Assembly (NCBI GenBank): GCA_934101345.1
Contig: CAKOQV010000029.1
Span: 1-15,160 of the forward strand
Direction of reading: 5' to 3'
Length of the DNA stretch: 15,160 bases
Origin: an uncultured Bacilli bacterium
Lineage (GTDB): Bacteria; Bacillota_I; Bacilli_A; RF39; UBA660
In this document: piece by piece, positions 7,115-13,505 of the stretch
Numbering within the stretch: the stretch's first letter is position 1
Layout: the number at the start of each line of letters is the position of its first letter
The notes under the pieces: model-generated
Told to the model about the DNA's origin: nothing
The model's database searches: none
Seen by the model: only the letters and a program-made list of their open reading frames with translations
Position numbers and translations under genes: made by a program

Positions 7115-8371
7115 ATGATACCATTTAAAAGAGCAAATATTTTATTGCCAAAAAACATTGATATGACAAAGTGGTCAGTAGTAGCTTGTGATCAGTATAC
7201 TAGTGAAATGAACTACTGGAATGAAGTAGAGAAGATAGTAGGAACAAGTCCATCTACACTTAGAATAACATTACCAGAAATATTTCTTGAAGATAGTGAT
7301 GTTAATGAAAGAATAAATAAAATAAATAATACAATGAAAGAATATCTTGATGAAGATTTATTTTATGAATTAAAAGACTCTATGATTTATTTAGAGAGAA
7401 CACAAGCTGATGGAAGAGTAAGAGAGGGACTTATAGGAATGGTTGACCTAGAGGACTATTCTTATGAAAAAGGATCACAAACTCTAATTAGAGCAACAGA
7501 AAAAACAGTAATAGAAAGAATACCGCCAAGACTTAAAGTTAGAGAGAATGCTTTATTAGAACTTCCTCATATTATGATTTTAATAGATGATGAAAAGAAA
7601 AAAATAATTGAGGATTTAAAAAATGAAGTTACAGATAGTGATGTAGTATATGACTTTGACCTAATGGAAAATGGTGGCCATATCAAAGGTTATAAACTAA
7701 ATAACGATAGTATGACTAAAGTAGAAGAAGGACTTGAAGCATTATGCAACAAAGAATATTTTGAAAAGAAATATAATGTTAAAGATAAAGGAATACTATT
7801 ATTTGCAATGGGTGATGGAAATCATTCACTAGCTACTGCTAAAGCAAACTATGAAAACTTAAAAAAGATTATGACACCTGATGAATATTTAAACAATCCA
7901 TCAAGATATGCACTAGTAGAATTAGTAAACTTACATAGTGAAGCTTTAGAATTTGAACCAATACATAGAGTAATATTTGATACAGATGTTAATAAGTTAA
8001 TTGAAGAATTATATAAATATTATGATATTAATGAAGAAGGAAATGGTCAGTATTTTGAATTAGTAACAAAAGATATTGATAAGAAACTATATATATCTAA
8101 TCCTAAATCAAATATATCAGTAGGTTCTATTCAATTATTCCTAGATGAATATCTAAAAGATAATAAAGGAAAACTAGATTATATTCATGGAGATGAAACT
8201 ACCAAAAATATGGGCAGAGAAGAAAATAATGTAGCCATACTATTTGAAGCAATGCCAAAAGAAGAACTATTTAGAACAGTTATATTAGATGGAGCATTAC
8301 CTAGAAAGACATTCTCTATGGGACATAGTTATGATAAGAGATACTATCTTGAAGCTAGAAAAATCAAATAA
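7115..8371 (+). CDS. DUF1015 (COG4198) family protein
   Basis: A 418-residue cytoplasmic protein of the DUF1015 family, widespread in anaerobic bacteria and without an established function. Recognisable family features are the opening IPFKRANILLP and VVACDQYTSEMNYW, the IYLERTQADGRVREGLIGMVDLEDYSY region, and the hallmark MGDGNHSLATAK (232-243), which has polar residues suited to a catalytic or ligand site. The frame is open from 7079, but AGGAGGG (7101-7107) 7 nt before ATG 7115 decides the start and gives the usual family N-terminus. A strong terminator follows. A decayed copy of its last 140 bp lies at 10120-10258, so its 3' end was caught in the duplication of the downstream surface-protein gene. 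Confidence 0.9.
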   Translation: MIPFKRANILLPKNIDMTKWSVVACDQYTSEMNYWNEVEKIVGTSPSTLRITLPEIFLEDSDVNERINKINNTMKEYLDEDLFYELKDSMIYLERTQADGRVREGLIGMVDLEDYSYEKGSQTLIRATEKTVIERIPPRLKVRENALLELPHIMILIDDEKKKIIEDLKNEVTDSDVVYDFDLMENGGHIKGYKLNNDSMTKVEEGLEALCNKEYFEKKYNVKDKGILLFAMGDGNHSLATAKANYENLKKIMTPDEYLNNPSRYALVELVNLHSEALEFEPIHRVIFDTDVNKLIEELYKYYDINEEGNGQYFELVTKDIDKKLYISNPKSNISVGSIQLFLDEYLKDNKGKLDYIHGDETTKNMGREENNVAILFEAMPKEELFRTVILDGALPRKTFSMGHSYDKRYYLEARKIK

Positions 8372-8389
8372 AAATATTATAATAATTCA

Positions 8390-8433
8390 AACTAGATAAC
8401 AAATAAAATTGCTTATCTAGTTATTTTTTTTTT
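8390..8433 (+). terminator. terminator of the DUF1015 gene (duplicated downstream)
   Basis: AACTAGATAA (8390-8399) pairs perfectly with TTATCTAGTT (8413-8422) around a 13-nt loop, followed by a ten-T run (8424-8433). A near-identical element occurs at 10277-10310 with a 6-nt loop. Confidence 0.85.
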
Positions 8434-8438
8434 AATAT

Positions 8439-8470
8439 TCTAAAAAAAATCTAAAAAAAATCTAAAAAAT
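8439..8470 (+). repeat. phased 11-bp A-tract repeat upstream of a promoter
   Basis: TCTAAAAAAAA occurs at 8439-8449 and 8450-8460, followed by TCTAAAAAAT at 8461-8470. The A-tracts recur every 11 bp, close to one helical turn, and end 6 bp before the -35 box at 8477. This could act as an UP element or bend the DNA. The duplicated promoter at 10331 has only one unit. Confidence 0.7.
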
Positions 8471-8476
8471 AATCTA

Positions 8477-8505
8477 TTGCAAATAAAGTAAAATAATGGT
8501 AATAT
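8477..8505 (+). promoter_or_regulatory. promoter of the first surface-protein gene
   Basis: TTGCAA (8477-8482), 17 nt, TAATAT (8500-8505). The same sequence, box for box, is found before the second surface gene at 10331-10359. Confidence 0.7.
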
Positions 8506-8535
8506 ATAAATATAAGATAGTAAAGGAGAAAGAAA

Positions 8536-10122
8536 ATGAAATCAGTATTAGCAAAAATAAAAGCCAATAAATTTAGAAGTGCTATGATAGGAACATGTAT
8601 ATTTTTATTTGGCTTTATCACAGTAACAATATTTAGCAACATCAATGATACATATGCAGCTCAAACATGTTGGGTATGTGATGCCGGCGGTGGTAAATTC
8701 AATTATCAGTGCTCATCATCAAATCCAAATTCAAATAGATGTTCATCTTCAGCTTTATCTAACTGTGGTGGCTGTTCTGGAGGAACTACGGCATCGGCAT
8801 GTTACCTATGTGGTAATTCACAAAATGGTGAATATAAATGGGGAAATTATTCAGGTAACAGTTCATGCAATAAAGTAAGCAAGAGTCAAAGTGAATGCAA
8901 AGGAAGTACAGCAACATGTTATCTATGTGGTAATTCACAAAGTGGTGAATATAAATGGGGCGATTATTCAAGTAATAGCTCATGCAATAAAGTAAGCAGG
9001 AGCCAAAGTGAATGTAGTGGAAGCAGCTCAAAATCAGCATGTTATATATGCGGTGACTCACAAAATGGTGAATATAAATGGGGCGATTATTCAAGTAATA
9101 GTTCATGTAATAAAACAAATAAGAGTCAAAACGAATGTATTAAGAATAGTGAAAGTGGTGGCACATCAGGAAGTGGTGGCACATCAGGAAGTGATAGTTC
9201 ATCAGGAAGTGGTACTACAGGAAATGGTGGTTCATCATCGGGAGGTAATTCCGGCAATGAGGTTCCAGATCATCAAGCACCAATTGATGAAGAAACAAAG
9301 CCATCTGAGCCAATTAAAACAGTTCAATATTATAAAATCACATATGATTTAGATGGTGGAAAGCTTATCGATGGTAAAACATCAAAAACTCAATACATCG
9401 AAGGAAATAAAACAACTGAAGCACCAAAAACAAATCCAATTAAAGATGGCTATTCTTTCTCATATTATGAGTATAATGGAAATAAATTCAATTTTGGTTC
9501 TAAATTAGATGATTTAAATATAACTACAAGTACCACAGAAAGTGGCACTACAATAAAAGAAATAAAATTAAAGGCAATATATGCTAAACGAAGCAGTAAA
9601 AATATGACATGTAAAAATACAAATGCAATTTTAGAACCAACTGCTGCAAAGTGTTATATTGTTCAAAAAGAAGATTCAACAAAAGAAATATATACACATA
9701 CTTTATCTACATATAGTGCTGGTGATAGATTTTGTTATGCTGATGGTGTAAATAATCAACCAGGCGGTATATATATTCATAATGGTGTTGTAAGTAAAGA
9801 CGAAGGAAAAAAGAATTCTGACGAAAAAATTTATGCAAATTATAACTCTGATTCTTGGGTATCTGAAAATAATTGTTTCTTAGGTTCAAAATGCAGTGGA
9901 TCAGAACCAGATGTTATAGGAGAATGTAAGATAAGATGGGAAACAATACTTTATCAAGAAAGTAATGCAATAGATAATAATAAAACAAATGACGAAATTA
10001 ATAAAAATAGTAAAACAGGAGATGCCTTAATACAATTTGTTTGGATAATAGGTATATGTGCATTAGGCTATTCAATATATTATTTCAAAAACAGAAAATT
10101 AACAAAGAAGGAAAAAATATAG
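8536..10122 (+). CDS. Cysteine-rich surface protein with a sortase-type anchor (copy A)
   Basis: A 528-residue exported protein. The signal peptide has a basic start, a hydrophobic core (about 17-34) and probable cleavage near TYA-AQ (about 42-43). A cysteine cluster (CWVC...CGGC, about 45-80) follows. Then come three 33-residue repeats at 89-121, 128-160 and 169-201, of form CYxCGxSQxGEYKWGxYSxNSSCNK...SQxEC with four cysteines each, and a Ser/Gly/Thr linker (about 203-245). An InlB B-like repeat (about 265-350, YYKITYDLDGGKLIDG) precedes a cysteine-containing domain (359-475) shared with copy B. The C-terminus is NSKTGD (491-496), a 21-residue membrane helix (497-517) and a basic tail, the layout of a sortase substrate with a non-LPXTG motif. 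The start has AAAGGAG (8522-8528) upstream. Cell-wall anchoring is inferred, and the function (adhesion or display) is unknown. Confidence 0.88.
   Translation: MKSVLAKIKANKFRSAMIGTCIFLFGFITVTIFSNINDTYAAQTCWVCDAGGGKFNYQCSSSNPNSNRCSSSALSNCGGCSGGTTASACYLCGNSQNGEYKWGNYSGNSSCNKVSKSQSECKGSTATCYLCGNSQSGEYKWGDYSSNSSCNKVSRSQSECSGSSSKSACYICGDSQNGEYKWGDYSSNSSCNKTNKSQNECIKNSESGGTSGSGGTSGSDSSSGSGTTGNGGSSSGGNSGNEVPDHQAPIDEETKPSEPIKTVQYYKITYDLDGGKLIDGKTSKTQYIEGNKTTEAPKTNPIKDGYSFSYYEYNGNKFNFGSKLDDLNITTSTTESGTTIKEIKLKAIYAKRSSKNMTCKNTNAILEPTAAKCYIVQKEDSTKEIYTHTLSTYSAGDRFCYADGVNNQPGGIYIHNGVVSKDEGKKNSDEKIYANYNSDSWVSENNCFLGSKCSGSEPDVIGECKIRWETILYQESNAIDNNKTNDEINKNSKTGDALIQFVWIIGICALGYSIYYFKNRKLTKKEKI
8800..9138 (+). 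repeat. three 99-bp coding repeats
   Basis: Units at 8800-8898, 8917-9015 and 9040-9138 are each exactly 99 bp and highly similar at the nucleotide level, separated by 18 and 24 bp of variable sequence. Each encodes a 33-residue four-cysteine module. The identity suggests expansion by recombination or slippage, so copy number may vary between strains. Confidence 0.9.
9157..9210 (+). repeat. 18-bp tandem repeat in the Ser/Gly linker
   Basis: GGTGGCACATCAGGAAGT occurs at 9157-9174 and 9175-9192, followed by a diverged unit GATAGTTCATCAGGAAGT at 9193-9210. It encodes GGTSGS-type linker units and could change length by slippage without breaking the frame. Confidence 0.85.
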
Positions 10123-10258
10123 TCATACTAATTATTAGAAGCAATACTAAAAACAAATGTTTAAAACAGTTATATTAAATGGAGTATTACTAAAAATGTT
10201 CTTTATTGAAGATAGTAGTAGTAAAAAATATTATCTTTAAACTAAGAAAATTAAATAA
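10120..10258 (+). pseudogene. decayed copy of the 3' end of the DUF1015 gene
   Basis: This stretch aligns with 8232-8371, the last 140 bp of the DUF1015 gene. Shared blocks include TAGYCATACTA at the left end, GAAGCAAT, AAAACAGTTATATTA, GGAGYATTAC, the end AAATAAAAATATTATAATAAT and the following terminator. Translated in the ancestral frame from about 10167 it reads TVILNGVLLKMFF...SSSKKYYL-stop-TKKIK, against TVILDGALPRKTF...YDKRYYLEARKIK in the intact gene. It has indels and an internal stop and no start, so it is not expressed as protein. It marks the junction of a tandem duplication, whose left edge nearly coincides with the stop codon of surface gene A (10120-10122). Confidence 0.88.
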
Positions 10259-10276
10259 AAATATTATAATAATACA

Positions 10277-10310
10277 AACTAGATAATATTGCTTATCTAG
10301 TTATTTTTTT
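10277..10310 (+). terminator. duplicated terminator before surface gene B
   Basis: AACTAGATAA (10277-10286), loop TATTGC, TTATCTAGTT (10293-10302) and a seven-T run (10304-10310). It is a copy of the terminator at 8390-8433 with a shorter loop. Surface gene A has no other terminator, so this copy probably now ends its transcript. Confidence 0.85.
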
Positions 10311-10330
10311 AATATTCTAAAAATAATCTA

Positions 10331-10359
10331 TTGCAAATAAAGTAAAATAATGGTAATAT
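10331..10359 (+). promoter_or_regulatory. promoter of surface gene B
   Basis: TTGCAA (10331-10336), 17 nt, TAATAT (10354-10359), identical through to the ribosome binding site with the copy-A promoter. Only one TCTAAAAA unit precedes it, against three before gene A. Confidence 0.7.
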
Positions 10360-10389
10360 ATAAATATAAGATAGTAAAGGAGAAAAAAA

Positions 10390-11841
10390 ATGAAATCAAT
10401 ATTAGCAAAAATAAAAGCCAATAAATTTAGAAGTGCTATGATAGGAACATGTATATTTTTATTTGGCTTTATTTCAATAACAATATTTAGCAACATCAAT
10501 GATACATATGCAGCCCAAACATGTTGGGCATGTGATCGAGGTGGAGGTAGAGTTAGTTTCCAATGTGCTTCATCAAATCCAAATTCAAACAGATGCTCAT
10601 CAGCCTCTTTATCAAAATGTGGTGGTTGTTCAGGCACAACAAAAACATATACTGTAACATTAAATGGTAGTGGTGGCAGTGTGAGTACACCAAATGGTAA
10701 ACCAACAACAACATGTACTACAAAAGAAGGATCAGATACATGCACTGTAAACTTATCATATGTTTCAGCAAAAAAGGAAGGATATACTTTTAATGGTTGG
10801 GGGACAAGCGGTTGTATAAATGGAAATAAAGGTACATATTCTGTTAATAGAAATACAATATTATATGCTTGCTTTTCTTCAACAGGCGCCGGCTACAACG
10901 ATGTAACAACATCAAATCCAGATACAGAAGAAGATGTTGAGCCAATTATAATTAATTATTATACAATAACTTATCACTTAAATGGTGGAAAATGGATTGA
11001 TGGAACAACAACAAGCAGGGCTCAAATTGTTCCTGACAATAAAAGTGTTGGTAGTCCTACGACAAATCCAATTAAAGAACGAAGTAAATTTATTGGTTGG
11101 GAGTTGGATGGAAAACCTTTCGATTTTAATTCTACCATTTCTTCAAACATAACCTTATCAGCAACTTATGAGGAAGTAAATGATTATGATAATTATACTT
11201 GTAATAACGATGACATATTTGATTATTCAACAAAATCATGTTATAAAGTGCTAAAAGCAGATAATCCTAATGAGTGTAGTAATGCCGATAAAACATATAA
11301 TTATACTACAATAACTTATCCTGAAAATTCAAGGTACTGCTGGAATTATAAAAAAGGAGTTCATGATGGAGCATTCCATATTCATCAAGGAATAGATGGA
11401 ACTGTATGTGGACAAAATAATCAAGAATACGCAGGCTATGGCAAAAGCGATAGTTGGATGTCAGATAATACTTGCTTTATTGCTTCTCCATGTCAAAACA
11501 ATTCTGACTGGAAAGATGCATCTTCATGTACAATAAAATGGCAATCAATTTTATTTGATAGCTATGATGCAACATACGACGAAAGAATCGGTGATGGCAA
11601 GCAAGACAATGGTGAAAAGCCTGATGAAAATGATTCAACAAATAATAATTCCAATAAAGTAAATAACAATAACTCAGATAAAGCAAATGGTGGAAATGGC
11701 AATAACTCAGATAAAACAAACGATGAAATTGATAAAAACAGTAAAACCGGAGATGCCTTAATACAATTTGTTTGGATAATAGGTATATGTGCATTAGGCT
11801 ATTCAATATATTACTTCAAAAATAAAAAACAAGAAAATTAA
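10390..11841 (+). CDS. Cysteine-containing surface protein with a sortase-type anchor (copy B)
   Basis: A 483-residue paralogue of the protein encoded at 8536-10122. The signal peptide (about 1-43) and first cysteine cluster (CWAC...CGGC) are nearly identical to copy A. In place of the three 33-residue repeats it has an InlB-like repeat carrying extra cysteines (about 86-162, TYTVTLNGSGG...YTFNGWG...LYACF). A second InlB B-like repeat (190-260, YYTITYHLNGGKWIDG...KFIGWELDGKPFDF) and the shared cysteine-containing domain (271-391) follow. A long Asn/Asp/Lys linker (about 400-449) leads to NSKTGD (450-455), a membrane helix (456-476) and the tail KNKKQEN. AAAGGAG precedes the ATG. The almost unchanged ends around a different middle point to module exchange. 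Wall anchoring is inferred from the C-terminus. Confidence 0.87.
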   Translation: MKSILAKIKANKFRSAMIGTCIFLFGFISITIFSNINDTYAAQTCWACDRGGGRVSFQCASSNPNSNRCSSASLSKCGGCSGTTKTYTVTLNGSGGSVSTPNGKPTTTCTTKEGSDTCTVNLSYVSAKKEGYTFNGWGTSGCINGNKGTYSVNRNTILYACFSSTGAGYNDVTTSNPDTEEDVEPIIINYYTITYHLNGGKWIDGTTTSRAQIVPDNKSVGSPTTNPIKERSKFIGWELDGKPFDFNSTISSNITLSATYEEVNDYDNYTCNNDDIFDYSTKSCYKVLKADNPNECSNADKTYNYTTITYPENSRYCWNYKKGVHDGAFHIHQGIDGTVCGQNNQEYAGYGKSDSWMSDNTCFIASPCQNNSDWKDASSCTIKWQSILFDSYDATYDERIGDGKQDNGEKPDENDSTNNNSNKVNNNNSDKANGGNGNNSDKTNDEIDKNSKTGDALIQFVWIIGICALGYSIYYFKNKKQEN

Positions 11842-11849
11842 AAAAATCA

Positions 11850-11877
11850 GAAGTTAATCAAATTAACTTCTTTTTTT
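11850..11877 (+). terminator. terminator of surface gene B
   Basis: GAAGTTAAT (11850-11858), loop CAA, ATTAACTTC (11862-11870): a perfect 9-bp stem, followed by seven T (11871-11877). Confidence 0.9.
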
Positions 11878-11896
11878 AATAATTTTATGGTATATT

Positions 11897-11902
11897 TATA
11901 CT
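11897..11902 (+). promoter_or_regulatory. -10 box of the next membrane-anchored gene
   Basis: TATACT lies 15 nt before the ATG at 11918. No convincing -35 is present: 17 nt upstream is TTTTAA inside the terminator T-run. A transcript from here would have a very short leader holding the GGTGAG (11909-11914) ribosome binding site. Confidence 0.4.
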
Positions 11903-11917
11903 AGGAATGGTGAGAAT

Positions 11918-12637
11918 ATGAAAAAAATAAATATAATATGTTTTATTATGGGAATTATATGCTTTTCAATAGCAGGTTATATAATATATAACAAATTCTA
12001 TAAACAAGAAGAAATTAAATTTAATAAAGATGAAGAATTAAAACAAGTAAATAATAAATTATCAGAAATAGGAAGTTCATTAGGATGGTTAATAATTACA
12101 AATGGTATTGATAATCAAAATGAAGATGGTACAAAATATAGTATTGAATATAATAAAAACCTACTAGAGGAAGATTATAATAAACAATTATTTACAATGG
12201 AATATATATTATCTACTAAAAACGAAAACGATAAGTTTATTTTATTAAATGGTTTTGATAAAAGTGAAGTAAAGGATGCCAATCCTAGTGATGATTTTAT
12301 ATTAGCCTATTTGGATTATAATACATTCAATAAATATTATAAAAAGTTTTTCAATAAAGATTTTGATATAAGTAAACAATATAAAGGTGATACATCATAT
12401 GACACAGAATATGTTTATTATCAAAATAGAAAATCAGGTAGTAATGGAGTATATGTACCAATGATTACCTCAGATAATATAGAATATAAAGACAATAAAT
12501 ATGTAGCCAATATTACAATAACATATAGCACTAGAGCAGCAACATTAATAGGAAAAGAAAATGATAAAGGAACACTAGTCTATACAAAAGATATTAATAA
12601 TAATATTATTTTAGAATCATTTATGGTTAATAAATAA
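11918..12637 (+). CDS. Membrane-anchored extracytoplasmic protein, unknown function
   Basis: Unrecognised 239-residue protein. A short basic start (MKK) leads into one hydrophobic helix (about 4-24) with no signal peptidase site and no good lipobox; the cysteines at 8 and 15 lack the usual L-x-A/G-C context. The rest is hydrophilic, rich in Asn, Lys, Asp and Tyr, with no cysteine, which suits an extracytoplasmic domain held by an uncleaved N-terminal anchor. No enzymatic motif is visible. The start follows GGTGAG by 3 nt, which is close. It stands as a single-gene unit between terminators at 11850-11877 and 12641-12670. A cell-envelope role is likely but its nature is unknown. Confidence 0.78.
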   Translation: MKKINIICFIMGIICFSIAGYIIYNKFYKQEEIKFNKDEELKQVNNKLSEIGSSLGWLIITNGIDNQNEDGTKYSIEYNKNLLEEDYNKQLFTMEYILSTKNENDKFILLNGFDKSEVKDANPSDDFILAYLDYNTFNKYYKKFFNKDFDISKQYKGDTSYDTEYVYYQNRKSGSNGVYVPMITSDNIEYKDNKYVANITITYSTRAATLIGKENDKGTLVYTKDINNNIILESFMVNK

Positions 12638-12640
12638 ATT

Positions 12641-12670
12641 AAGGTAGAAATTTGACTTTTCTACTTTTTT
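12641..12670 (+). terminator. terminator with the next promoter embedded in it
   Basis: GTAGAAA (12644-12650) pairs with TTTCTAC (12658-12664), 7-nt loop, then six T (12665-12670). The loop contains TTGACT, the -35 box of the following gene. Confidence 0.75.
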
Positions 12671-12680
12671 AATTTATAAT
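12652..12680 (+). promoter_or_regulatory. promoter of the gene at 12710
   Basis: TTGACT (12652-12657), 17 nt, perfect TATAAT (12675-12680). The -35 box is the loop of the upstream terminator and the spacer is its 3' arm and T-run, so the two signals share the same 40 bp. Confidence 0.75.
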
Positions 12681-12709
12681 ATATTGCGCTTAGTGAAAGG
12701 AGTTTAATA

Positions 12710-13336
12710 ATGAAAGATTATTCGTTAAATGATGAAGAAAGAAAAAGCTTTGTTTTAAATTATAGTAAAGAAGAAGAAACCATAACTGCTAATTTTGCTG
12801 ATGGAAGTAGTTATACAGTTCCTAATACAGAAAACAATGAAAACAAAATAGAAGGAAAGATGATAGAACAAGTAGTAAGCAGTAAAGGAAAAGAAAAAAA
12901 ATTAGTAAATTCAAATACTGCAAATATATTATTAATATGTGTAGTTACTATAGCTTCTATTGTAGGTGTGCTTAGTATAAAAAACATACCAACTATCAAA
13001 GCAATTGCTTTTGCCATAGGAGCAGCAACAACATTAAATATGCCTATGCTTATAAAATTAGCAAAAAATAATAGTATACTAAAAGATATTCAAAAAAATA
13101 GATATTTTGTTAATAACCAAGAAGTAATTAATAGAGGTATAACTAATACTAATGTACTTGCCAATTCTAATACAAAAGAAGAAATAATAACTATTAATGA
13201 TATAGACTATAGCTATAACTATGATGAATTAAAGCAAATTGTTGAAAATACTGAAAGACAAGAACAATTTAATTTTGATACATTTTCAAAAGAAGAAGTA
13301 TCAAGTAAACCAAAGACAAAGACTAGAAGAAGATAA
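12710..13336 (+). CDS. Two-helix membrane protein with basic tail, unknown function
   Basis: Unrecognised 208-residue protein. A charged N-terminal part (1-68) contains a short beta-like stretch ETITANFADGSSYTVPN. Two hydrophobic segments follow (about 70-89, NILLICVVTIASIVGVLSI, and 94-115, KAIAFAIGAATTLNMPML). A hydrophilic C-terminal part ends in a very basic tail KPKTKTRRR. Both termini are probably cytoplasmic. AAAGGAG (12696-12702) lies 7 nt before the ATG and the promoter is strong, so the gene looks well expressed. The codons for the last arginines and the stop form the terminator hairpin at 13325-13350. No function can be assigned. Confidence 0.75.
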   Translation: MKDYSLNDEERKSFVLNYSKEEETITANFADGSSYTVPNTENNENKIEGKMIEQVVSSKGKEKKLVNSNTANILLICVVTIASIVGVLSIKNIPTIKAIAFAIGAATTLNMPMLIKLAKNNSILKDIQKNRYFVNNQEVINRGITNTNVLANSNTKEEIITINDIDYSYNYDELKQIVENTERQEQFNFDTFSKEEVSSKPKTKTRRR

Positions 13337-13350
13337 TCTTCTTTTTCTTT
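13325..13350 (+). terminator. terminator whose loop is the stop codon
   Basis: AAGAAGA (13327-13333) pairs with TCTTCTT (13337-13343), extendable by a G-T and an A-T pair. The loop is the TAA stop (13334-13336) and a T-rich tract follows. Confidence 0.65.
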
Positions 13351-13438
13351 TTAATTTTAAATCTTATTTTAAATTCCATATAAGTGGTAATAGGTTGACT
13401 AAAATTTACAAAAAGAAAAAATATTTTTACTTAATTAC

Positions 13439-13467
13439 TTGTAACTATTATAAAAATATGGTATACT
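13439..13467 (+). promoter_or_regulatory. promoter of the gene at 13506
   Basis: TTGTAA (13439-13444), 17 nt, TATACT (13462-13467), 38 nt before the start codon. The rest of the 13337-13505 gap is AT-rich with no further feature I can support. Confidence 0.65.
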
Positions 13468-13505
13468 TACAGCAGAATAGAAGAAATTTATATGGAGGAA
13501 ATATT

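Noticed and set aside
8786..9118. Repetitive minus-strand frame opposite the cysteine repeats
   Set aside because: Its repeats are only the mirror of the 99-bp coding repeats of the surface gene; no start signals support it.
8800..9138. CRISPR-like array
   Set aside because: Regularly spaced 99-bp repeats with 18- and 24-bp intervals, but the units are far too long for CRISPR repeats, are coding and lie in frame within a surface protein.
9008..9352. Second plus-strand frame within surface gene A
   Set aside because: Shadow of the repeats in another frame; the annotated frame has the signal peptide, the conserved domains and the sorting signal.
10120..10258. Short genes in the gap between the two surface genes
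   Set aside because: No frame has a start with a ribosome binding site, and the sequence aligns with the end of the DUF1015 gene with indels and a stop; called a pseudogene fragment instead.
8232..10258. Insertion sequence or transposon causing the duplication
   Set aside because: No transposase gene, terminal inverted repeats or target-site duplications are visible; a simple tandem duplication explains the layout.
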